The notes: generated by a model from the letters alone, not told the origin. A DNA stretch of 6,987 bases from an uncultured Clostridia bacterium (GCA_947625565.1 CANQOU010000063.1:1-6987), one strand, 5' to 3'; shown: positions 1-6,030, counted from the first letter of the stretch. A program made the numbers and translations.

Positions 1-2360
1 CGATTTAATTCTACTATAGTAACTCCCATTTCACCTTCACCAAATGTTCCGTTTCTAAAGCTTTTTACGTGAGAATTTCTTTTTAAATAATTATGAATTC
101 CTTTTCGTAATGTTCCAGTACCTTTTCCATGAACAATACGTACAGTAGAAAGTTTAGCAAGAGAACAATCATCTAAATATTTATCAATTACATATATAGC
201 TTCTTCAACATTATATCCTATAACATTAATTTCTGTAGAAGCAGTCTTTGTTTTATTAGTTTTATAAGAAGTTGTACTATTAGATTCTGTAATAATATTA
301 TTATCACTTTTCATTATATTTGAAATAGGTACCATAAGTTTAGTACTACCAACTTGAACTTGAACCTGATTAGATTTATTTGGAATAGAACTAATAGTTC
401 CATATTGATTTATTGTAGTAATAAAAACATTCATACCAATTTTCATATCTTGTTTTGTAAGATTACTTTCAGTATTTGATTGATAATTAGAAATAGTCAC
501 AGTATCTTTTATTGAATTATTAAGATTATTTCTAATTTTTTCAATGGCTTTTATTGATTCAGAATCTATGTTATCATATATTTTATTAACTTCACTAATA
601 GCCAAACTTGCCTCATTTTTCGCATCTAGTAAAATCTTTCGTGCTTCAATTTTTGCATTTTCAATAATTGAAACTTCCTTGCTCTTTATTTTAGAATTAT
701 TTTCTTCTAAAGATTTCCTTAAAAGTTCAATTTGAGATGAATTCTTTTTTATTTGTTCTTTTTCATTTTCAATTTCTAATTTATTATCATATATATTTTT
801 TAACAATTCCTCTATATTAATTTGCTCTGAAGTAATAAAAGAGGAAGCACGATCTATTATAGATTGGTCTAATCCTAGTTTTTTACTAATACTGAAAGCA
901 TTACTTTTTCCAGGTACACCAATCAATAATTTATAAGTTGGTTTTAAGTTTTCAATATCAAAATCTGAACTAGCATTTTCAAATCCATCTGTTACTAACG
1001 CATATTTTTTAATTTCTGGATAATGAGTAGTTGCTATAGTTAAAGCACCTTTTTCATAAAGATTTTCTAAAATACTGATAGCAAGACTGCTTCCTTCAAT
1101 TGGATCTGTTCCTGATCCAAGTTCATCCAATAAAACAAGAGTATTATTTGTAACATTTTGCAAAATATATATAATGTGTTTCATATGAGCAGAAAATGTA
1201 CTTAAAGATTCTTGAATACTTTGTTCATCTCCAATATCTGCAAAAACATTATCAAAAACATGTATTTTACTATGTTCGTTAGCTGGAATAAAAAATCCAC
1301 TACAAGCCATTAAAGTAAGAAGCCCAACTGTTTTTAATGCAACTGTTTTTCCTCCAGTATTAGGACCTGTTATAACTAAACTATTAAAATTAAAACCAAG
1401 TTCTATATCAATTGGAACAACAGTATTCTTATCAATGAAAGGATGTCTTGCAGAAATTAATTTAATTACTTTTTCAGTAGATATTTCCGGCATGACTGCG
1501 TCTATTGAGTTGGAATAATTTGCTTTTGCAAATATAAGGTCTATTTCTCCAATAATTTCTACATTATTTTTTAATTCAGAAACAATTGGAAATAGCAAAG
1601 AGGAAAGACGAGAAAGTATTTTATTAATTTCTATTGTTTCTTCAGCTTTTAATGTAGAAAGATCATTATTTAATTGAAAAATTATCATTGGTTCTATAAA
1701 AACAGTAGAGCCACTAGAAGAAATATCATGGACAAATCCTTTTACATTTGAACGATATTCTTCTTTTATAGGTATAACATATCTTTCATTTCTAATTGTA
1801 ATTACATTTTCTTGAATATATTTAGAGTAGGTAGAAGAGTGTATAAAATCATTTAATTTATTTTTTATATTTTCTTCAATTGAATGTTGCTTTCTACGAA
1901 TGTTATACAATTCTGTAGAAGCTTTATCATCAATTGTAAATTCATCTATAATTGAAGTCGTAATTGTTTTTTCGATTGATGGGTTTGTATATAATTTAGA
2001 AAATAAATTTTCTAAATTTGGAAAATTATAATCTTCCTTAAAAAAGGCATTTTTTAAATTTGAAGATATTTGTAATACATTTGCAATTTCTAATAAACCT
2101 TTAAAAGGTAATGTACCACCAGTATTTAAAATGTTAATAAAATATTCAATATTTCCAATATATGAAATTGGTGGAGTACCAGTTTTTATAATAAAAGATA
2201 TTGCTTCATCGGTTTGGTTAAGTAAATATATAACAGTATCTCTATTATTTGATGGTTGTAAATTTTTAGCATAAGTTTTTCCATAATCTGTTATACACAT
2301 ATTAGCTAAATTGCTTAGTATTTTATTATATTCTAGCTTGTCTAAATATTTTTCTATCAT
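1..2360 (-). CDS. mutS2: Endonuclease MutS2 / ribosome-collision factor, 3' end cut by window edge
   Basis: The minus strand reads 786 codons without a stop and leaves the window at its left edge. It ends in TIVELN, close to the usual MutS2 C-terminus, so only a few codons are probably missing. In order it has the MutS2 core/clamp region (about 1-310), the ATPase with Walker A GPNTGGKT (332-339), Walker B LVLLDELGSGTDP (D412, E413) and the H-loop THYPE (H446), a charged coiled coil (about 520-630), a KOW-like segment (about 640-690) and a C-terminal Smr domain with HGKGTG (H744). MutS2 is known in Bacillus as a dimeric cytosolic ATPase that splits collided ribosomes (also called RqcU); in Thermus and Helicobacter it is reported to limit recombination. 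The ATG at 2360 is preferred because AAGGATGG lies just upstream; an in-frame ATG at 2369 would overlap that site. The usual LDLRG motif at the start of Smr reads INVIG here. Confidence 0.96.
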   Translation of the reverse strand, partial: MIEKYLDKLEYNKILSNLANMCITDYGKTYAKNLQPSNNRDTVIYLLNQTDEAISFIIKTGTPPISYIGNIEYFINILNTGGTLPFKGLLEIANVLQISSNLKNAFFKEDYNFPNLENLFSKLYTNPSIEKTITTSIIDEFTIDDKASTELYNIRRKQHSIEENIKNKLNDFIHSSTYSKYIQENVITIRNERYVIPIKEEYRSNVKGFVHDISSSGSTVFIEPMIIFQLNNDLSTLKAEETIEINKILSRLSSLLFPIVSELKNNVEIIGEIDLIFAKANYSNSIDAVMPEISTEKVIKLISARHPFIDKNTVVPIDIELGFNFNSLVITGPNTGGKTVALKTVGLLTLMACSGFFIPANEHSKIHVFDNVFADIGDEQSIQESLSTFSAHMKHIIYILQNVTNNTLVLLDELGSGTDPIEGSSLAISILENLYEKGALTIATTHYPEIKKYALVTDGFENASSDFDIENLKPTYKLLIGVPGKSNAFSISKKLGLDQSIIDRASSFITSEQINIEELLKNIYDNKLEIENEKEQIKKNSSQIELLRKSLEENNSKIKSKEVSIIENAKIEARKILLDAKNEASLAISEVNKIYDNIDSESIKAIEKIRNNLNNSIKDTVTISNYQSNTESNLTKQDMKIGMNVFITTINQYGTISSIPNKSNQVQVQVGSTKLMVPISNIMKSDNNIITESNSTTSYKTNKTKTASTEINVIGYNVEEAIYVIDKYLDDCSLAKLSTVRIVHGKGTGTLRKGIHNYLKRNSHVKSFRNGTFGEGEMGVTIVELN

Positions 2361-2435
2361 AATATCCATCCTTATAAAATGTTTAAATATAGGAATAAAA
2401 GTAGTCTTCCTAAAATATATTACTATTATACTACA

Positions 2436-2463
2436 ATTATATTACAAAAAAAATACATTTCAA
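2436..2463 (-). promoter_or_regulatory. Probable mutS2 promoter
   Basis: On the minus strand, TTGAAA (2463-2458) is followed after 16 bases by a perfect TATAAT (2441-2436). This lies about 75 bases upstream of the mutS2 start. A second TATAAT at 2430-2425 is a weaker alternative with no good -35 box. Confidence 0.6.
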
Positions 2464-2481
2464 AAAAAAGTGAAAAAGGTA

Positions 2482-2510
2482 TTGCATTTAATAAAATTTT
2501 GTAGTATAAA
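2482..2510 (+). promoter_or_regulatory. Probable promoter of the small LPXTG protein gene
   Basis: TTGCAT (2482-2487) and TATAAA (2505-2510) are separated by 17 bases, which is sigma-70/sigma-A type spacing. Transcription would start near 2517, giving a leader of about 50 bases. The -35 box is only 18 bases from the -35 box of the divergent mutS2 promoter, so the two promoters stand back to back. Confidence 0.65.
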
Positions 2511-2566
2511 TATGTATGTATTAAGAAATAATAATAGTAAATTGATTTAAAAGTGAGGGAATTCAG

Positions 2567-2923
2567 ATGACAAATTTAAAAAAAGTAGTTTTAGTAATGT
2601 TAGTAGTAATTTTATTAGGAGCAACAGTTGTATTAGCAACAGATGGTGGTACTATTGTTATAACAGAAGAAAATTCAGTAACAACTAACACAGCTAATAC
2701 AGCAAATACAGCAAATACAACCAATACAGCAAATACAGCAGGAAGTACAATTATAGGAACAAGCAATACAGTAAATACTACAAATACTACAAGTACTTAT
2801 AGTAATACATCAAACTTACCACAAACAGGTGAAAATGACTATATAGTTATAGCAATAATAGCAATACTAGCAGTATCAGCAGTATATGCTTATAAGAAAA
2901 TTAGTGATTATAAAAATATCTAA
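2567..2923 (+). CDS. Small LPXTG cell-wall-anchored protein with Asn/Thr-rich stalk
   Basis: This 118-residue protein has the full layout of a sortase substrate. An N-terminal signal peptide (KK at 5-6, hydrophobic core 7-23) has likely cleavage after LA at 23-24. A low-complexity Asn/Thr/Ala region spans about 39-83. The sorting motif LPQTG (84-88) is followed by a hydrophobic helix (about 92-111) and a Lys-containing tail. After signal removal and sortase cleavage between T87 and G88, only about 63 residues would be attached to peptidoglycan. There is no folded domain, so it may be a stalk, spacer or glycosylated coat peptide; its function is not recognised. GTGAGGG at 2553-2559 sits 7 bases before the ATG. 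The convergent neighbour is a sortase gene, the natural candidate for its anchoring enzyme, now frameshifted. Confidence 0.88.
   Translation: MTNLKKVVLVMLVVILLGATVVLATDGGTIVITEENSVTTNTANTANTANTTNTANTAGSTIIGTSNTVNTTNTTSTYSNTSNLPQTGENDYIVIAIIAILAVSAVYAYKKISDYKNI
2687..2740 (+). repeat. Six 9-bp tandem repeats encoding Asn-Thr-Ala
   Basis: Six consecutive 9-base units close to AATACAGCA encode NTA, NTA, NTA, NTT, NTA, NTA (residues 41-58 of the LPXTG protein). Related NTV/NTT/NTT units follow at 2765-2791. Because the unit is a multiple of three, gain or loss of copies would change stalk length without breaking the frame. Confidence 0.85.
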
Positions 2924-2944
2924 TTAAGTATATTAATTTAAAAT

Positions 2945-2980
2945 ACAAACAAAGAACATTATAATTTGTTCTTTGTTTGT
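2945..2980. terminator. Bidirectional hairpin terminator between convergent genes
   Basis: A perfect 14-bp inverted repeat (2945-2958 with 2967-2980) encloses an 8-base loop. It lies 21 bases after the LPXTG stop and 6 bases after the end of the sortase gene on the other strand. The T tracts are short: TGCGTTTT on plus, an A/T-rich run on minus. It therefore probably serves both genes, with modest strength on each strand. Confidence 0.75.
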
Positions 2981-2986
2981 TGCGTT

Positions 2987-3680
2987 TTAAATTATTTCAC
3001 TCGCCTTTACAACTCTTCGTTTATTCTTTATATTATTACAAGTAATTAATGTAATTTCTCTTTTACCATTAGTATCCTGGTTAAGACAATTTAAATTATC
3101 ATAATCAGTTTCATAGCTATCATATACAGTATATTTAACTTTTTTTCCAGATAAATCATAAATATTAATACTATCGCCAATTTTTAATTCCTTTAACTTA
3201 CTAAAAAATTTATAGCTATTATAATTATGCCCAGCAACGCACATATTTCCGAATTTCATTTGGCATAGGACCGAAAAACCTGCATGGCGCAATTTTTAGT
3301 AATTCATTGGTTACTCTAGAGATAATAGGATAATTTATGCTAATGGAATTAATTTCAATTAATCCGACTACTTTAAATTCGTCTTCGTGTGTTTCATATG
3401 TGTTTGTAGCAGATAATTTACTTGTGGAATAGTTATTATTGTATAAATTAGTAATACTAAAATTGTTTACTAACTTTTTTGAAATGTTTTCTTTTTTATT
3501 TTTTTCATATGATGAATAAAAATAAAATATAGTAAATGCAAAAGCTAAAATTGTACAAAATATAAATTGAAATTTTAAGAAACTATGTTTCGATTTATAA
3601 TTTTTCTTTATTGTTTTCAAATTATCATTATAAATTATATTATTATCAAAATCATTTTTTTGCGACAATATTTGATTCAA
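2987..3680 (-). pseudogene. Membrane-anchored sortase, broken by a one-base frameshift
   Basis: Two overlapping reading frames (3680-3225 and the frame ending at 2987) together make one sortase. Sortases are membrane-anchored cysteine transpeptidases that cut LPXTG-like motifs and join the protein to the cell wall. Frame one gives a basic N-terminus, a transmembrane helix (about residues 34-54) and the start of the catalytic barrel, up to GPMPNEI. Frame two continues GNMCVAGHNY to TLITC and RRVV. Dropping one base (g3251; C on the minus strand) joins them into about 230 residues with catalytic H151, C214 and R221 or R222, a normal sortase size and His-Cys spacing. As written, frame one runs on to a premature TAA and lacks His, Cys and Arg, so the product should be inactive. 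The start is TTG at 3680, as no ATG is available. The class is uncertain. A sequencing error is possible, although the site is not a homopolymer. Confidence 0.88.
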
Positions 3681-3691
3681 TTTATTATTTT

Positions 3692-3720
3692 ATATAAGCT
3701 ATAATGCTTATATTCTCCTT
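3692..3720 (-). promoter_or_regulatory. Hairpin between ribosome site and start in the sortase leader
   Basis: On the minus strand a strong AAGGAG (3720-3715) is followed by a perfect 8-bp stem, ATATAAGC/GCTTATAT (3713-3706 with 3699-3692), with a 6-base loop. The only in-frame start, TTG at 3680, comes 11 bases after the stem. The linear distance of about 34 bases is far too long for normal initiation, but folding the stem would bring the two elements to about 12 bases. A third copy of GCTTATAT lies at 3734-3741, so the copies could instead be an operator. No convincing sortase promoter was found upstream. Confidence 0.5.
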
Positions 3721-3836
3721 TCTCTTAAACTAAGCTTATATATATTTTTTCATAAATATTAAAAAATATAACAAATAAAAATAAATAAATGTGTATAAAA
3801 ATATAAAAAATATAAAATTTTGATAAAAAAAGAATA

Positions 3837-3865
3837 TTGCAACAAAATATAATAAGTGCTAAAAT
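3837..3865 (+). promoter_or_regulatory. Probable promoter of the interrupted membrane-protein gene
   Basis: TTGCAA (3837-3842) and TAAAAT (3860-3865) are 17 bases apart, and TGC directly before the -10 box makes it an extended -10. It is followed by GGGAGG (3881-3886), 9 bases before the ATG at 3896. The surrounding 3681-3895 region is otherwise A/T-rich with no gene seen. Confidence 0.6.
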
Positions 3866-3895
3866 AAAATATATTTAAAAGGGAGGAATATACTT

Positions 3896-3934
3896 ATGAG
3901 AAGTTTATCAAGTTATTTAGTAATTATGTTTATG
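3896..3934 (+). pseudogene. 5' fragment of a small membrane-protein gene cut by the insertion sequence
   Basis: A strong GGGAGG site precedes ATG at 3896 and 13 codons reading MRSLSSYLVIMFM, after which the insertion sequence begins. Running on into the element, the frame meets a stop after 24 codons (TAA at 3968-3970). Joining codon 13 to TTG at 5383 restores a continuous 157-codon frame, with MFM leading directly into LIFWIF. This shows it is the true start of the gene continued at 5383-5817. The promoter and ribosome site here are now separated from most of the coding sequence. Confidence 0.85.
3918..3934 (+). repeat. Target-site duplication, left copy
   Basis: TAGTAATTATGTTTATG is identical to 5366-5382 on the other side of the element. 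Seventeen bases match if each element end begins with T; the match is 18 if that shared T is counted. Confidence 0.9.
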
Positions 3935-3961
3935 TGTCAATATTTTTTGATTAGTTCACCC
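3935..3961 (+). repeat. Left terminal inverted repeat
   Basis: The left end starts TGTCAATA and ends in GTTCACCC (3954-3961). It matches the reverse complement of the right end at 20 of 27 positions. A second GTTCACCC follows at 3989-3996. Confidence 0.75.
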
Positions 3962-3976
3962 AAAAAATAATATTTT

Positions 3977-4013
3977 AACTTGTGACTTGTTCACCCTTGA
4001 ATAGTCACAAGTT
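3977..4013 (-). terminator. Hairpin downstream of the transposase gene, inside the element's left end
   Basis: A perfect 11-bp inverted repeat, AACTTGTGACT/AGTCACAAGTT, encloses a 15-base loop holding the inner GTTCACCC motif. Read on the minus strand it lies 28 bases after the transposase stop and is followed by AAAATATTATTTTTT, so it could terminate transposase transcription. On the plus strand it could also impede read-through from the host promoter at 3837. The stem sequence TAACTTGTGA also occurs at the right end, so it may be a protein-binding site as well. Confidence 0.6.
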
Positions 4014-4041
4014 ATGATGTATAATATAAATATAAAAGTTC

Positions 4042-5292
4042 TCATGCCGATAATCTTTCATTCTTTAGACAATTATAATAAATAAATTGTTGTATAATTG
4101 ATTCTACAGAATCGTTAGATTTGAGGCTTTTTTTATTTGAATTAGATATAGGTGTAACTTTATACCATTTATTATTAAAACGAGCTTTAAGACCGATTCT
4201 TTTACTAATACATATTTCTATTTTTTTCTTATGCAAAATCTCTTTTGTATCAATAACAAAAGTAGTTCCACTAATACTGATGCAATTACTAACATCAACA
4301 GTTCTAGTATATTTTACAGATAGTAAGTAATCTAAATTAACATATTTGGGTAATGTCATAAATGATGTTTTTTTATTTTTAGGTTTAATAGCAAACTTTT
4401 TATTAAACTTTGGAATATATGTTTTAAGAAATTCATTTGCTTGTTCCAGAGTGGTAATATTGTGTAGCCTAAATTCAGTTCTAAGCCTATCATGTAAAGT
4501 ATTCCATAGTCGTTCAACTCTACCTTTAGCTTGCGAAGAACCAGCATGAATTAAATCTACACCTAAAAATTTCATCATCCTACCATATTGAGTCGATGGT
4601 TCTGTAACACCAGCTAACTGCTCTTCAATAGAAAGTTTATCATCTTTAGGAAAAAATATACTAGAACCATCAGCATAAAGAGCTAAAGGAACTCCAAAAT
4701 TTTTAAAAGTTTGTCTAGTTACTTCTAAATATCCATGCATACATTCATTTTCACACATATACAAACCAGTTACCTGATGGGTAGCATCATCAATAAAGCC
4801 ATGTAGACAATATTCTTTCTTATTACCATAGAAAAATTGATGAGGAGTACCATCAACTTGCAATAATTCGCCAGCAGAAGCACGTTCTTGACGTCTATTA
4901 TGAGGTTTTGATTTTTTATGCTTTCTAGGGCTTTTAGCACCCTTAGATTTTAATAAATTATACAAAGGAGTATAACTAATTTTAATACCATAATCTTCTT
5001 CTAAAATTTCTTGAAAATGAGTAAAATTACATTCTTCAAGTTCAGGAGTATTCCATATTTCCCAAATTTTACTTTTAATATCAGCACTAATAGCATGTTT
5101 AGGTTGTTTTCCACAATTTCCATGCATCATGGATGAAGCACCATATTTTTTATACCTCGCTTTCAATTTTTTTACATAGCGCTCTGAAAAATTCAATCTA
5201 TCTGCTGCAACTTTTATTGTCATAGTTCCATTAATACAACATTCAATTACTGCTTTTTTTAATTCCTCTTTATCATTCATAAAAGTTCTCAT
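4042..5292 (-). CDS. DDE transposase, IS1202/ISNCY type
   Basis: This 416-residue protein would cut and join the ends of the surrounding element. It begins with a helix-turn-helix (about 22-46, DRLNFSERYVKKLKARY) followed by a basic linker. An RNase H-fold integrase core spans about 140-290, with D147 in QVDGTPH, D208 in LYADGSS and E260 in KGRVERLW, the complete DDE triad. The C-terminal part, from about 300, is Lys-rich. Length, the FTHF motif at 90-93 and the QAKGRVERL context fit IS1202-type transposases and argue against IS3 or IS481, which are shorter. The frame is intact. The start is uncertain: GGAGG lies only one base before ATG 5292 and 13 bases before the in-frame ATG at 5280, neither ideal. 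It fills most of the element and ends 28 bases before a hairpin. Confidence 0.93.
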   Translation of the reverse strand: MRTFMNDKEELKKAVIECCINGTMTIKVAADRLNFSERYVKKLKARYKKYGASSMMHGNCGKQPKHAISADIKSKIWEIWNTPELEECNFTHFQEILEEDYGIKISYTPLYNLLKSKGAKSPRKHKKSKPHNRRQERASAGELLQVDGTPHQFFYGNKKEYCLHGFIDDATHQVTGLYMCENECMHGYLEVTRQTFKNFGVPLALYADGSSIFFPKDDKLSIEEQLAGVTEPSTQYGRMMKFLGVDLIHAGSSQAKGRVERLWNTLHDRLRTEFRLHNITTLEQANEFLKTYIPKFNKKFAIKPKNKKTSFMTLPKYVNLDYLLSVKYTRTVDVSNCISISGTTFVIDTKEILHKKKIEICISKRIGLKARFNNKWYKVTPISNSNKKSLKSNDSVESIIQQFIYYNCLKNERLSA

Positions 5293-5298
5293 ACCTCC

Positions 5299-5326
5299 AT
5301 TATATCATAGGGTGAACTTTTCATAA
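5299..5326 (-). promoter_or_regulatory. Probable transposase promoter within the right end
   Basis: On the minus strand TATAAT (5304-5299) is preceded by TGA, giving an extended -10, with a weak TTATGA (5326-5321) 16 bases upstream. A GTTCACCC motif (5317-5310) lies in the spacer, so transposase bound there should block its own promoter. The predicted start of transcription falls at about 5292, the A of the first ATG, so the mRNA would be nearly leaderless. Confidence 0.5.
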
Positions 5327-5338
5327 GTTAATTTCATA

Positions 5339-5365
5339 GGGTGATCTTATCACAAGTTATTCATA
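5339..5365 (-). repeat. Right terminal inverted repeat
   Basis: Read on the minus strand it starts TATGAATAACTTGTGATAAG and ends in GATCACCC (5346-5339). A second motif, GTTCACCC, lies inside at 5317-5310. TTCATAGGGTGA-like sequence is repeated with a period of 29 bases on the plus strand. Confidence 0.75.
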
Positions 5366-5382
5366 TAGTAATTATGTTTATG
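5366..5382 (+). repeat. Target-site duplication, right copy
   Basis: It is identical to 3918-3934. It contains the codons for IMFM of the interrupted protein, so removing the element with one copy restores the gene exactly. Confidence 0.9.
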
Positions 5383-5817
5383 TTGATATTTTGGATTTTT
5401 AGAATTGTAGTAGCATTTACAACGAGTCTTGCTATTGATATAGGATTCAAACCTATGAACATGAACATGGAAATTATTTTGTTATTCGTAACATTAGCAT
5501 GCATAGTACTAATTGCAAAAAATAAAATAATAGGAGCTATCATTTATTTAATAGGACAAGGTGCTTATTTTGGAGTGGACTTATTTAATTCAATAACAAA
5601 AATTATGGAAGGTTCTACAGGTTTATTAAATTATTCAAATATATTTATATCTTTTATTGGAATAATAATACCAATATTTGCAATGTTTAATATGCTAGTA
5701 GATAAAACAAGAAAACAATTTCCATCAGATAAAAATACAGATTGGTTCTATAAAAATGAGCAATTTGATAGAAAAATGGATGAAAGAGCTGATAAAAATC
5801 AATATAGAAATTATTAA
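5383..5817 (+). pseudogene. 3' part of the interrupted four-helix membrane protein gene
   Basis: This part carries codons 14-157 of the gene begun at 3896. The restored protein has four hydrophobic segments (about residues 7-27, 43-60, 61-81 and 98-118). A hydrophilic C-terminal tail rich in Lys, Arg and Asp includes TDWFYKNEQFDRKMDERADKN and is probably cytosolic. I do not recognise a function; the tail looks like a conserved feature of an uncharacterised Bacillota membrane family. The frame is open upstream into the insertion sequence to GTG at 5341, so a chimeric 158-codon product is formally possible, with 8 codons from the element (5341-5364) and the rest overlapping the duplication. ATG 5374 and ATG 5380 are other possible restarts. 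None has a good ribosome site, so expression is probably low. No recognised partner gene lies beside it. Confidence 0.75.
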
Positions 5818-5831
5818 TATAACAATTTAAG

Positions 5832-5871
5832 TTTTATTAAATTTCTATGTTAATCATTGAAATTAATAAAA
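5832..5871 (+). terminator. Weak A/T hairpin after the membrane-protein gene
   Basis: TTTTATTAAATTTC (5832-5845) pairs with GAAATTAATAAAA (5859-5871) with one bulged base and a 13-base loop. It starts 14 bases after the stop, but the stem is almost all A/T and no T tract follows, so termination is only a possibility. The rest of 5818-5971 shows no gene. Confidence 0.3.
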
Positions 5872-5971
5872 TTACAAAACTAAATCTATCTTTTTATTTA
5901 TATAATTATAAAATGTTAAAAATCAAGATATATAATGATTTTGGAATATTAAAAAAGGAAAAGAATAGAGC

Positions 5972-6000
5972 TTGTCACTTTTTCTTTTAAACAATATAAT
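5972..6000 (+). promoter_or_regulatory. Aquaporin gene promoter
   Basis: TTGTCA (5972-5977) and a perfect TATAAT (5995-6000) are 17 bases apart, a near-consensus sigma-A promoter. Transcription would start near 6007, giving a leader of about 24 bases that contains the ribosome site AAGGAGG (6017-6023). No operator is evident, so expression looks constitutive. Confidence 0.8.
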
Positions 6001-6030
6001 AGAAACAAATAAATAAAAGGAGGAAGATCA

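Larger units (their letters stand above)
3935..5365 (-). mobile_element. Complete IS1202-like (ISNCY-type) insertion sequence, 1431 bp
   Basis: The element is bounded by a 17-bp direct duplication of host sequence (3918-3934 and 5366-5382) and carries one intact transposase gene on the minus strand. Its ends form an imperfect 27-bp inverted repeat matching at 20 positions, each with a second inner copy of the same GTTCACCC-type motif. A long target duplication with a single DDE transposase of about 400 residues fits the IS1202 family; from memory, its ISTde1-like subgroup has duplications of about 15-18 bp. The subgroup assignment is inference. Intact ends, an intact gene and an exact duplication suggest a recent and possibly still mobile insertion. 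It lies antiparallel to the host gene it interrupts. Confidence 0.88.

Noticed and set aside
544..735. Plus-strand open frame of 63 codons
   Set aside because: It is antisense to the well-supported mutS2 coding sequence, without a ribosome site or recognisable protein features.
2311..2550. Plus-strand open frame of 79 codons across the mutS2 start and the divergent promoters
   Set aside because: It overlaps the mutS2 N-terminus and both promoter signals, and its composition is what random A/T-rich DNA gives.
2563..2766. Minus-strand open frame rich in Val and Ala
   Set aside because: It is the reverse of the Asn/Thr repeats of the LPXTG gene; the hydrophobic look is a by-product of the repeat.
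3225..3292. Programmed ribosomal frameshift joining the two sortase frames
   Set aside because: No slippery heptamer, upstream ribosome-site-like stimulator or strong downstream pseudoknot is evident at ATTCGG, so a mutation or sequence error is simpler.
4121..4549. Open frames on both strands inside the transposase gene
   Set aside because: They are shadows of the intact transposase frame, which carries the full DDE triad.
5341..5382. Outward promoter in the element's right end driving the disrupted gene
   Set aside because: TATAGT at 5364-5369 has no acceptable -35 box 16-18 bases upstream, and no other plus-strand pair was found.
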